The notes under the pieces: generated by a model
Database searches by the model: none
Told to the model about the DNA's origin: nothing
What the model saw: only the letters and a program-made list of their open reading frames with translations
Part shown: positions 36,895-47,292 of the stretch, in pieces
How positions within the stretch are numbered: the first letter of the stretch is position 1
Layout: each line of letters starts with the position of its first letter
Program-made: the position numbers and the translations under genes
NCBI GenBank assembly: GCA_024803745.1
Contig: JANJXV010000037.1
Coordinates: forward strand, 2,851,001 to 2,915,000
From: Megascapheus bottae
Taxonomy: Eukaryota > Chordata > Mammalia > Rodentia > Geomyidae
Direction of reading: 5' to 3'
DNA length: 64,000 bases

Positions 36895-37240
36895 TAGGTA
36901 ATTAATTAATTAATTTTTAATTAATTAATTAATTTTTATCGTAATGAAGATGTACAGAGGGATTATACCTACATAAGGCAGGTAATGAGTACCTTTATTA
37001 ATGCTACCTCCCCCCTTGTTTTCTCTGATCTTTTTCTCCTCCCCATCTTCCTTCCACACGTGTGTAGTCTATTTTCAAGCTAGTGTCTATTGAGTATCAC
37101 TGTTGAAGAAATTCACCCTTTGTCTCACATTTCTTTTGCTTAATCCTTCCTCTGCTTTTTAGTTCAGATATTCCAGTACAGAGCTGCATTGTTTAACATT
37201 GTAGGCAGTAGTTTCATGGGGCTATTTACATTTTAATGTA
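36895..37240 (-). mobile_element. LINE-1 3' UTR fragment, minus strand, different subfamily
   Basis: A TTAATTAA-rich start is followed by TTTTTATCGTAATGAAGATG and TACAGAGGGATTATAC, a pyrimidine-rich stretch and TGAGTATCACTGTTGAAG. A related 3' end appears at 62185. Assignment to L1 is by resemblance. Confidence 0.5.
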
Positions 37241-37633
37241 GATAAGATAAAAAGAAAAAAAATCTAAAAATTCACTTCCTCTATAGGAAGATGAATATCC
37301 CAGGCCCTCATGTGCTGTCTACTGGATTACACAGTGAAAATACAGACTGACCAAATTTTGAGGTCAACAAAAAGCTTGGTCATAAATAAACTAACCCTAA
37401 GAGGTGTCTGTGTAAATCTTTAAGTATAATTTCAGCACATTTAGATCTACATATGGAATCAATGGAAAAGAAAAATAGAAGAGAGAGAAACTGACATGAG
37501 AGAGAAAAAGAAAAATATGGCCCTTTCCCTTCAAAACAGACAAGAAGGAGTCAAATTCTCCATGTTGCCTTTATAAATAGTAACAGTTCCTACATAAATG
37601 TACAGTTGTATTTAGATCCGTAGTCAATATTTT

Positions 37634-37746
37634 TTGTCAGTCATGGAGCTTGAATTCTGGGCCTGGATGCTGTCCTCAAGCTTATTAGCTAGAGCTAGAG
37701 CTAGAGATATGTGAGAGCTCAACCACTCGAGCCATGGCACCGCTTC
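37634..37746 (-). mobile_element. Family-B SINE, only the 3' module left
   Basis: Antisense module GTCATGGAGCTTGAATTCTG to CACTCGAGCCATGGCACCGC. A local triplication of CTAGAG-type hexamers lies inside, near 37688-37704. Confidence 0.75.
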
Positions 37747-38036
37747 CCCTTAATTATTTTTCTCTTCCACCAGACTGTCAGTAAAAGAAAACAGATCACA
37801 TCTCTCCAAAGTTTATTCTCTAAATTTCCTTCAACATAGGGACATTACCTAATTAATGTATTTATCGAAAGAATCTCTATTGTCTAACTACATTGTATGT
37901 TGGAATAAGTTTTCACCAGTTCAAGAAGAATGAATTTGCTTGATAACTCTTTTTATCACTATAAACTACTTATTCTCATTGCTTCTACCCATAAGGGTAT
38001 CTCTCATAATTTGTTTACATTATTTTATTATTTTGT

Positions 38037-38267
38037 GCATGTTGTAGGAGCTTTAACTTAGAACCTAGGTGTGTTTCTCAGCATTTTTTTTAACTTAAGG
38101 CTAGTGGTTTTACCCACTTGAGCCACAGCTCTACTTCCAGCTATTTGCTAGTTAATAGAAGATAAGAGTATCCTGGACTTTTCTGCTTTGGTGACTTTGA
38201 GCTACGATCCTCAGATCTTAGCCTTCTGATTAGCTAGAAATACAGATGAGTCACCAGTGCCTGGATT
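38037..38267 (-). mobile_element. Family-B composite SINE, degraded
   Basis: Antisense copy from GCATGTTGTAGGAGCTTTAA to GAGTCACCAGTGCCTGGA. Confidence 0.75.
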
Positions 38268-38276
38268 TAAAATGTT

Positions 38277-38277
<1 letters not shown>

Positions 38278-38324
<47 letters not shown>
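38278..38324. repeat. (GT)n microsatellite
   Basis: About 22 GT units, on the 5' side of the minus-strand SINE 38037-38267, so not tail-derived. Confidence 0.97.
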
Positions 38325-38384
38325 CTGTGTGTATGAAAAGAATTTTCTTGAAAGGTAAGTTCTTTAGGAAAAGAAAAAGTAGAG

Positions 38385-38553
38385 GGCTGGAAGTTCAACC
38401 TAGTGGTAGTATTCACCTAGCATGTATGAAGCTGGATTCATTTCCTTGATACCATGTACATAGAAAAAGCCAGAAGTGCTGCTGTGGCTCAAAGCCCAAA
38501 GACAGTACTCAGGCCCTGAGTTAAAGCCACAGGACTGGCAAAAAGGAAAAAAA
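38385..38553 (+). mobile_element. Family-A dimeric ID-like SINE, diverged
   Basis: GGGCTGGAAGTTCAACCTAG to CACAGGACTGGCAAAAAGG, with an internal deletion in the 3' module. It abuts the start of the tandem array. Confidence 0.85.
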
Positions 38554-39057
38554 AGAAGAAAGTAATGAAGTGCTTTGTTTAGTACTTTGTTTACAAAGAG
38601 CATTATCTTTGAAAGCACTTTGAATTACTAGGAAAGGAATCACAGTGCTTGGTACTTTGAAAATATAGGAAGAAAGAGGGGGGGCTATCTTTGGAAAGTA
38701 CTTTACTTACCAGGAAAGAAAACGAAGTTTTCTTAACCTCCAAGAACTGAGGAAGACAGCACTGTGTTTAGAAAGGAGACCAAAATAAGTAATTTCAACA
38801 AAAGTCTAGGAAAGAAGACTGCAGTTTGCTGAGAAGCAAGTACTGTATGAAAGAAAGAAGGTGCTTAATTTGAAAACACTTGATTTGGAAAGAAGTGAAA
38901 GAAAAAAAAAGAGCTATGTTTAAAAAGTGCTTTTTTTTTAGCAGGAAGGAAATCAACAGTGCTTAGTTCTTTGGAAACCTAGGAAGAAATTAAGCACTTT
39001 GCTATGAAAGAGAAAAGGGAAGTGCTTTGAAAGCCAAGAAGAAAAAAAGAATGGGAG

Positions 39058-39113
39058 AAAGGAAGGAAGGACGGAAAGAAGGAAGGAAGGAAGGAAGGAA
39101 GGAAGGAAGGAAG
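39058..39113. repeat. (GGAA)n microsatellite
   Basis: About 13 GGAA units with two variants, inside the purine-rich tandem array. Confidence 0.96.
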
Positions 39114-39178
39114 TTTGTTGACAATTAAGTGAAAGAGAGAATATCCTTGATATAGAAAGTACATTGTTTAAAAAGAGA

Positions 39179-39193
39179 GAGAGCACTATCTTT
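39179..39193. repeat. Target-site duplication, left copy of twin-primed L1
   Basis: GAGAGCACTATCTTT lies immediately before the poly(T) end of the minus-strand L1. An identical 15-mer lies at 41484-41498. Confidence 0.85.
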
Positions 39194-39604
39194 TTTTTCA
39201 TATATTTTTATTGTAATTAATAGAAGGGTTACATTATATTTGCCAGATAGAAGGTGCATTAATTCACGAACATTGATACCCTTTCTCATGTCTTGGTCCC
39301 CATTTCCCTCCCCCCAACCCTCACCCCTCATCTTGTTTTCCTCCCTTCCCTATCCAACTTCAAATAAGCAAATACAAATATATCCAATATATCAGATAAC
39401 AAATTGAGATACTGTAACAATATGAGATAATCAAGGGATAGCAAAGGAGATGAGAGATAACATAGTACATTAAGGACAACAATCATTCATTATATGGCTT
39501 TGTTTCTATATCCTAGAGGTCCTTTCATTTAGCATCATACTATATGGCCTTATGTATCTAGGTTTTGCTCTATTGCAAATCTCTGCTAGGAGAGCCCAAA
39601 ATTT

Positions 39605-40153
39605 CTACTGATTATGACAAATGAGGGAAACCATTGAGCCTATGTTCCTTTGAGTCTGGCTTACTTCACTTAATATGATTTTTTCTAAGTCTTTCCATTT
39701 TATAACAAATAGGGCAATGTCATTCTTTCTGACAGCAGCATAGAATTCCATTGCGTACAAATACCACATCTTGTTGATCCACTCATCAACTGAGGGACAT
39801 CTAGGTTGGTTCCATATCTTTGCTATGGTGAATAGTGCTGCAATGAACATCATTGTGCTAATGGATTTAGTCTGACCTTGTTTCTGGACAATTGGGTAAA
39901 TGCCTAGTAGTGGAACTGCTGGGTCATAGGGGAGCTCTATGTTTAGTCTTTTGAGGAACTGCCATACTGCTTTCCATAGTGGTTGAACAAGTTTGCACTC
40001 CCACCAGCAGTGTAGTAGGGATCCCTCCTGGCCACATCCTCTCCAACATCTGTTGTTACTAGCTTTCTTGATCCTGGCCATTCTAACTGGAGTGTGGTGG
40101 AATCTTAGAGTTGTTTTATTTGCATTTCTTTTATGACCAGAGATGTTGAGCAT
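39605..40153 (-). pseudogene. LINE-1 ORF2 C-terminal fragment
   Basis: A 182-codon open stretch within the inverted L1. It reads through the RWQGCGxxGxLLHCWWEC-type Cys-rich motif (here NNRCWRGCGQEGSLLHCWWE) and the YLYAMEFYAAVRKND block typical of the ORF2 C-terminus. It is a remnant of the L1 endonuclease/reverse-transcriptase polyprotein, lacks both catalytic domains, and is not a host gene. Confidence 0.9.
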
Positions 40154-40389
40154 TTCTTCATGTGTCTATAGGCCATGTCTGTTTCTTCTTCAGAGAAGAC
40201 TCTCTTTAAGTCTTTGGCCCATCTTTTAATGGGATGGTTGTTTCTTTGGAGATTAGTTTTGAGGTGATTCAATTTTTGAGCTGTTGATATATTTTAGATA
40301 TGAGGCCTTTATCCGTTGTGTGGTTGGTGAAGATCTTCTCCCATTCTGTAGGCTTCCTCATTAATTTACTAGCTATGTCTATTATACTT

Positions 40390-41483
40390 AATGGTGAAAA
40401 GCTAAAGCCATTCCCTCTAAAATCAAGAATGAGACAAGGATGCCCACTCTCCACTCCTCTTTAACATAGTTTTAGAATTCCTAGCCAGTGCAATAAGGCA
40501 AGAAGCAAGCATAAAGGGGATCCAAATAGGCAAAGAGGAAGTAAAACTTTGCCATGACATGATTCTGTATTTAAAGAATCCTATAGACTCCACTTCCTAG
40601 CTCCTTGAGCTGATTCAAAACTTTGGAAGGGTAGCAGGTTATAAAATTAACCCTCAAAAATCAACTGCCTTCCTCTACACCAACAGTGAGAGGAATGAGG
40701 CAACAATCAGGAAAGTAACTCTTTTTTGCAATAGCCTCAAAGAAAATAAAGTACCTAGGAATTACCTTAACTAAGAATGTAAAGGACCTTTTTGATCAAA
40801 ACTTTAAAACCCTGAAAAAGGAAATTAAAGCAGAACTAAGGAAATGGAAAAACCTCCCATGCTCCTGGATTGGAAGAATCAACATTGTGAAAATGACAAT
40901 CTTGCCAAGGGCTATCTACAAATTCAATGCAATACCCATCAACATCCCAATGGCATTCTTTAAAGAAATAGAACAGGCAATCCAAAATTTCATATGGGAT
41001 AATAAAAGACCCCGAATAGCAAAAACACTTCTTAGCAGAAAGAATAGCACAGGAGGAATTTCAATACCAAACTTTAGACTCTATTACAGAGCTATAATCA
41101 TCAAAAACAAGAACAGGCCTGAAGACCAATGGAATAGAACTGAGGACCCAGATATTAAACCACAGACCTATGGCCACCTAATCTTTGACAAGGGAGCCAA
41201 AAACATAGAATGGAAGAAAGACAGCCTCTGCAACAAGTGGTGCTGGCAGAACTGGTGAAGCACTTGCAGAAAACTAAAGTTGGATCCTTCTTTGTCACCC
41301 AGCACTAGAATTAACTCCAAATGGATCGAAGACCTTGAGGTAAAAGCTGACACAGTGAAAACTTTACAAGAAGGAGTAGGAGATACACTAGGCCTCCTTG
41401 GCACAGGTCGAAACTTTCTTAATAAGGACCAAGAATCACAACAAATCAGAGAAAGGCTGGATAAGTGGGACTGCATTAAACTG
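40390..41483 (+). pseudogene. LINE-1 ORF2 reverse-transcriptase fragment (inverted segment)
   Basis: Translated pieces in shifting frames match ORF2 in order: [96 protein letters not shown] and INSKWIEDLEVKADTVKTL. Several frameshifts and a short deletion after the AIIIK block break it. The fragment starts downstream of the endonuclease domain. Confidence 0.9.
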
Positions 41484-41498
41484 GAGAGCACTATCTTT
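41484..41498. repeat. Target-site duplication, right copy of twin-primed L1
   Basis: GAGAGCACTATCTTT follows directly after the inverted ORF2 segment. It then continues into array sequence (AGAAAGATCTTTGACTTATC) that matches the tandem unit, which locates the pre-insertion site. Confidence 0.85.
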
Positions 41499-43176
41499 AG
41501 AAAGATCTTTGACTTATCAGGAAAGAAAGGGGTAACACTGTTGAAGAAGTAATGTACTCACTACCTTACAAATGTAACTATAGTGCCTCTATATATTACC
41601 CTGGTAATAAAACAAATTTTTTAAGAAAAAGAAAACCTAAGAAGAAAGACAATATTCTAATTAGAAAGGAAACCTCAATAGAGAACTTTGAAAATCAAGG
41701 ATGGTAAAAAGAAAGAAATTTGTACACCAAGATATAGAGAATAAAGTAATATGTAAAAGAAAGAAAAAATTAGGAAAGACAAAGCACTTTGTAAAAGAAA
41801 AAAATAATGCTTTCAAATGAAATATTTATGAAAGACAGAGAGAAAAAAAGAAGGAAAGAGAGAAAGAAGGCACTTTGTTGAGAAGTGAAATGCTCCAAAA
41901 AAGAAGGAAGAAAAGGAGAGTGTCTCATTTAGAAAGTATTCTACTTACAAGAAAATATACTATGTTTAGAAAGCGCTTTGATTTACTAAGAAATAAAATA
42001 AAAAACAATGTGGTAGTCTGAAAATCTTGCAAGAAGGCAATCTACTTAGAAAATAGACAAAAAGGTGCTTTGAAATCCTGGACACAATTGTTGAGAACCA
42101 AAGTACTCTATGAAAGAAAGGGAAAAGAAAGAGAAAAGAAAGCACTTTGTTCAGAAATCACATTAGTTATGAAGAACAATTAAAGCCTTATGTTTACCAA
42201 ATGATCTGATTTACTAAGAAAGTAAGTTTGGAAATTTAGGAAAGAAAAAAGCACTCAGCTTAGACAGGCGATAAAACACTTGAAAATCTGGGTGTCTGCA
42301 GGGAAAGGTGTTTTGTCGAGAAGTGCTATACAAAAGGAAGGAAGAAAAAAAAGGATATGGCATCTTTTAGAAAGTGTTTTGCTTAGAAAGAAGTTACAAA
42401 TTTTGGAAAATACTTTGACTTAATGGAAAGAAAATCTGTTTTAAACTTTGAAAACCTAAGGAGATGGACAAGTCTGGCCATGGTACTCACTAGACATTGG
42501 GTTGAAAATTAACTATATAACCTATGGGTAGGGACAGAGGGAAGAAACTGAGAGACAGTGATGGAAGGGCTGAAATTGTCCACAAACAAATGGAATCTTT
42601 ATCTGACTTACCTGACTGCCAACCCCCTGTCCATCACCTTTATAACAGCAATAGAAAATAAAAATTCAAAAAAGAACAGAAGCATTCTGCTTTGAAAGAA
42701 GACAAAGCACTTTGAAAATATAGAAAGTGCTTTGCTGAGAAGCAAAGTGCTCTATGAAAGGAAGGAAAGAAAGTGATAGTGAAGCCCTTTAGAAAGCCAA
42801 GAGCATTGTTTAGAAAGAAAGCCCAATGCTTAGAAAGTGCTTTGACTTACCAAGAGAGAAAAGCATTTTGAATTTTGAAAATCTGAAAAGAAAGGAAACA
42901 CTTATGAAACCCAAAGAAAGAGCTATGTTGAGAAACAAAATCTCTATTTGCAAAAGGAAGAAAATGTTTAGAATGCACATTGACTTACTGAAAAAAAAGT
43001 AATAATGTTTGGGAAAACTAAAACAAAATGGAAGTACTCTGCTCAGATGGAAAAGAAGTGCTTAAAAAAATCAAGCAAGAAGGAAAACATTTCTGAGACA
43101 TAGTGCATATAAAAGAGAGGAAAAGAGACAAAGAAAGTGTTTTTGGAAGCATTTTATTTAGAATGCTAAGCACTTT

Positions 43177-43480
43177 GTTGTGGTAAATAATTCTGCAGTG
43201 AACATGGTTGTGCTGGTAGCTTTAGTGTGGCCTTGTTTGTGATCATTTGGGTAAATACCCACAAGTGGTATTGCTTGGTCATAGGGGAATTCTATGTTTA
43301 GTCTTTTGAGGAACTACCATACTAGTGTTTGAACTAGTTTATATTCCCACCAACACTGTAGTAACATTCCCTCTCAGCCACATTTCAGCCAGCATCAGTA
43401 ATTATTTGTTTTCTTGATAGTGGCCATTTCAACTGGGGTGAGGTGGAATATCAATGTAGTTCTGATTTGCATTTTTTTTT
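43177..43480 (-). mobile_element. LINE-1 ORF2 3' fragment inside the tandem array
   Basis: Antisense copy of the same ORF2 C-terminal region as about 39825-40130 in the neighbouring L1 (shared blocks such as CATAGGGGA..TCTATGTTTAGTCTTTTGAGG), but more diverged. It lacks the L1 3' end, so it is an internal fragment of an older insertion. Confidence 0.8.
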
Positions 43481-43509
43481 TAGAAACAAAGCACTATGTT
43501 TAGAAAGAA

Positions 43510-43765
43510 ATGTTTTGAGCCCAGTGCCCCTGTGGTTCACGCCTATAATCCTAGCTTCTCAGGAAGCTGAGATCTGAGTATTGTATTTCAAAGCCAGCCA
43601 GAGCATGAAAGTCTGTGAGACTCTTATCTTCAATTAAGCTCCAGAAAACCAGAAGTGGTGCTGTGGCTCAATTGGTAGAGCAGTATCCTTGAGCTGAAGA
43701 GCTCAGGGACAGCGCCCAGGCCTAGAATTCAAACCCCATGACCAACTTAATCAATTAATAAAAAA
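43510..43765 (+). mobile_element. Family-B composite SINE inside the tandem array
   Basis: Full copy with head GGTTCACGCCTATAATCCTA, module GGTGCTGTGGCTCAATTGGT and an A/T-rich tail. Array motifs resume after it. Confidence 0.9.
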
Positions 43766-45078
43766 TAAAAATAGAGTAATTCTGAAATACTTCATTTAGA
43801 AACTTAAGCCCTTCATTTAGAAAGAAAACACTATGGTTAGAAAATGCTTTGATTAACCAAGAAAATCAAATGTTCTGATCTTTAAAAACCTAAAAACCTT
43901 TATAAGCATTCTTCTTATAAAGGAAGCATTTTTAAATAATGAAAGAAATAGAGAGAGGAGGGAAGGAGGAAGGAAGGGAGAAACAGAAAGAAAATAAAGG
44001 AAGGAAGGAATAAAGAAGGAGGAAAGGAGAAAATGTTTGTAGAAAATAAAGTAGAAATGAAGAAAAATAGCTTTGTTTACAAAAAGTGCTTCATTTGGAA
44101 AATGTGTATAGAACTAAAGAAGAAAGAGCATGGTTTGATTTAGCAAGAAAAAATGTGTGCCGGCATTGTTCTCTTTTTCTCTTTGAAATAAGGGTTTTCA
44201 GGCTTTGGATTGGAAGATTTTATTCAGTGAAGAGATCATTTAGGCTTGATTTATTTTTGATCCTTACAGATTTCCACTAATGCTAGAAACTCATCTGACA
44301 TTTAAAAGACATTTTTATGACCTTTGCTTTGAACTTTGGGGGTTACAATTGGATTCAGCATTTTCTCATTGTCTTGAGCCCAAAGCAGACTTAATGTGTG
44401 TGACTCAAAGATGGATGTCTCATCCACCTTAACTTGATCCAGGGTCTGCATGATTGACAGACCAATGCAGAAGAAAAATATAGGCTATTCAAAAGGCAAG
44501 AGAAATTTGACATTAAAGTTACTAAACTGTGAAGGGTTTGCTTTTCATCTGTCATGTCTTAGTGTTTTTTATTTTCTTTTCACGTCTATAAAGTAGAAAT
44601 AAATTTCATCCTTACCATAAAATCTACCATTATTGTGCAACGATAGCTTCAAATGCTAACGTAAGAATGTTTAAGTAGAGTCAAGTCACTGAACTAATAC
44701 AAATAACATTTTGTTATATATATATATATTATTATATTTTGTTATATGTGTGTGTGTTTTAACCAGAAAGAATATAGCACAAATCTAATTCAATTTGTAT
44801 CCTATTCTTAACATATGCACATTCTATTACTTTTCACAAACAAAGAAAAAGTTATTCCAGATTTCAAGATGGTGGTAGTAGACTGTTTTACCCACCACTA
44901 GATCTCTTTGCAATTGCATTGGTAATATTCCCTGTCCTCAATCTTGCCTATATCCAACACAAATATCTTCTCAGAAAGGGTTGATTTTACTGTTACCATA
45001 CTACTGAACCACTGCAAAACCAACTTTACAAGAGTTCCACTTGGCTCACCAAATTATCAGGCTTAGAAAAGTTAGTCT

Positions 45079-45240
45079 TCAGGTCAGGAACATAGCCTGG
45101 TAGTAAGTAGTAAAGTGCTCGCCTGGGTTCGATTTCTCGGTACCACATACACAGAGTGAAAAGCAAAAAGTGGCACTGTGGCTCAAGTTGTGGAGTACTA
45201 ACCTTAAGCAAAGTGTCCCAAGAACAGTGCCCAGGCCCTT
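45079..45240 (+). mobile_element. Family-A dimeric ID-like SINE, diverged
   Basis: TAGTAAAGTGCTCGCCTGGG and GGTTCGATTTCTCGGTACCA, then GTGGCTCAAGTTGTGGAGTA. The 3' end is truncated. Confidence 0.8.
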
Positions 45241-45424
45241 AGAAATTTGTTCAGTGGCCTTCATCTCTCCCAGGATGACCACTTTGAGCCAAAGGATTGA
45301 AGCCAAAACATAATTCTTTCTAGTGTAGAAGGGAAAGCTCTTGGTCTGACTTAATGGAAAGCTAGTTTTGTTGTATAATCAAAGCACATCACAATAAGTG
45401 GGATAAAATTTGGGCAGACTGTGT

Positions 45425-45607
45425 GTGATTTGTCATTTAATGGTAACATGACCTAGTACCTGGAACCAAATCTCTCTGGGATGGTTTCCTCTTTTGTTAA
45501 ATGGGGATACTATCAAACCTTACTTATAGGGCTTTATCTAAGGTGATATAGGACATCTGTGCAGTGCCACACCCAGTCCCTATTGTAGAAAAATTGCTCA
45601 ATGAATG
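45425..45607 (+). repeat. MIR relic
   Basis: CCTCTTTTGTTAAATGGGGA, TACTTATAGGGC and AAATTGCTCAATGAATGG match the MIR 3' half. Confidence 0.5.
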
Positions 45608-45621
45608 GAAAGTTACAGCTG

Positions 45622-45665
<44 letters not shown>
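45622..45665. repeat. (TA)n microsatellite
   Basis: About 21 uninterrupted TA units. Confidence 0.98.
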
Positions 45666-45667
<2 letters not shown>

Positions 45668-46323
45668 CATCTGTATCTTGATAAAACTCCCTTCTCTGGG
45701 TCTCCAGAAAGACTTATTTTCTCAGCTTCCTGATGTGTATCTCCTGGGGAATGAGTCAAAAAAAAACCCACAAATCTCTATGTTCTAAATGCCGCTCTTT
45801 AAACAGGGAACACAGAACTCCCTCTTACTAAAGAAAAGCCAGAAATGAATTAAATTAATCACACTGTTTATAAATAATTGTTTAAGCAACACGAGACATG
45901 CCTGGTTTCCTGGGTACATCATGCCCTGTGCTGAACAGTTGGAACTGTTATTTTGACTATGCCTTCTGTCTCCTCAATTACCTGTAGGCATTTCTTTGAC
46001 CCAATAGAAAACATGATAACCATGTCAAATGAGCTGAGAACATTCTGTGTGTGTTTGCTTTCCCTTTTTTACTCTGAGGGTTCACTTAATTTCAAAGGGC
46101 TGGTGCTCTGTGTACCAGTCCTCTTAGAATGAGTGTATACTCAAGGAAAAGACGGAATATGAATACTACCTGTGTCAGGAGAAGTTCTAAGCAGCTCCCA
46201 GATACTGAAATGCCCAAAGTAGATTACATGAGGTCATGTTTGCCTCTGAGCTTGACAGCCCGTTCCAATGTCCTGGAACTGGGATTCATAATAGTCTGTT
46301 AGGGGGATCAGAAATCTATGGAT

Positions 46324-46523
46324 TTTTTTAAACATTTTTTTACCAGTCCTGGGCTTGAACTCAGGGTTTGAGTACTGTCCGTGTCAAGGCTAGATAGAGC
46401 TCTACCACTTGAGCCTCAGCACCTCTTCCAGCTTTTTTCTATTTGTGTGATACTGAGAAATCAAATCCAGAACCTTCGTGCATGCTAGGCAAGCACTCTA
46501 CCCCTAGGCCAAACTTCCGGCCC
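46324..46523 (-). mobile_element. Family-A dimeric ID-like SINE
   Basis: Antisense full copy flanked by CAGAAATCTATGGAT at 46309-46323 and 46524-46538, a perfect 15-bp target duplication. Confidence 0.93.
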
Positions 46524-46581
46524 CAGAAATCTATGGATGTTTAAAGTCATGACCTACAACAGGGTTTAAAACCATTATTGT

Positions 46582-46780
46582 GGGCTGGGAGTTTGGCCTA
46601 GTGGTAGAGTTCTTGTCTAGCATGCATAAAGACCTGGGTTCTCTTCCTCAGTACCATGTTTATAGAAAAAGGCTATAAATGGTGCTGTGGCTCAAGTGGC
46701 AGAGCTCTAACCTTGAGCAAGCCCAAGGACAGTGTTCAGGCCCTGTGTTCAAGCCCCAGGACTGGCAAAAAAAAAGAACC
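46582..46780 (+). mobile_element. Family-A dimeric ID-like SINE
   Basis: Full copy with A tail, flanked by ACCATTATT repeats. It lies 44 bp from an opposite-strand copy, giving an inverted SINE pair. Confidence 0.92.
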
Positions 46781-46939
46781 ATTATTAGAGGAAGCAAGAA
46801 GCCTGTCTTTGAATCCCTTATTGATCACCAATGAATCAGTCATGAGCCTTCCTTCACTTCAGAACTGGATAGTGTTTCATGCATAGACAAGATCCAGATC
46901 TTAAGCTATGACATTGTGTTAGCCGTAAAGGGGGAGAGG

Positions 46940-47292
46940 GGCAGTGCCAAACCAAAGGGCCTCCCATCTACTAGACAAGAGCTCTACCACTGGAGCCACT
47001 CCGTAGACTCGTATGTATGTATGTATGTATGTATGTATGTATGTATGTATGTATGTATATATTTTTGCCCTCACTATTTTTCTCACCTTTTTGCATGGCC
47101 TTTAGACTGTCGTCCTCCTCCCTCAGACTTCCCACATAGATGAGGCTGTAGGCATAGACCATTAGGTCTTGCTTATTGATTGAGATGACGATCTCACCCA
47201 CATTTTCGTCCAGGCTGCTTTGAACCTTGGTGCTTCTGGTGTCTGCTAGCTACATAGCTGGGATTACGAGCCTGAGTCACTGTGCCTGGACT
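46940..47292 (-). mobile_element. Composite SINE with internal (TATG)n
   Basis: A tRNA-like antisense part (GAGCTCTACCACTGGAGCCA) is followed by a TATG array, then a degraded B1-like head (AGCTACATAGCTGGGATTAC). The joining is uncertain. Confidence 0.45.
47011..47058. repeat. (TATG)n microsatellite
   Basis: About 12 TATG units. Confidence 0.97.

Larger units (their letters stand above)
39194..41483 (-). mobile_element. 5'-inverted (twin-primed) LINE-1 insertion
   Basis: The 3' part of an L1 lies on the minus strand from 39194 to about 40384: the 3' UTR and the end of ORF2, including MRKPTEWEKIF and LLHCWWECKLVQPLW. From about 40385 to 41483 the element switches to the plus strand with an earlier ORF2 segment: reverse-transcriptase MRQGCPLS, then SGKVAGYKI-like and RPRIAK blocks, ending KWDCIKLES. 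The plus segment stops in ORF2 just where the minus segment starts, as expected for twin priming. Both parts carry frameshifts and stops, so it is dead. Direct repeats of GAGAGCACTATCTTT flank it. Confidence 0.92.
38565..44170 (+). repeat. Purine-rich degenerate tandem array, period about 210 bp
   Basis: Outside its inserted L1 and SINE, this region is built of recurring motifs. One resembles GCTGAGAAGCAAAGTGCTC followed by TATGAAAG, with copies near 38828, 41877, 42090, 42315, 42734, 42927 and 43092. Another resembles AGAAAGTGCTTTGACTTACC followed by AAGAAAG, with copies near 38693, 41499, 41968, 42398, 42832, 42971 and 43838. Spacings cluster near 165-225 bp, with one near 419. The plus strand is strongly A/G-rich. 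It matches no family I know. Confidence 0.7.

Noticed and set aside
38565..44170. CRISPR-like or engineered repeat array
   Set aside because: The repeats are degenerate and purine-rich, have no uniform repeat-spacer pattern, and lie in a mammalian intron.
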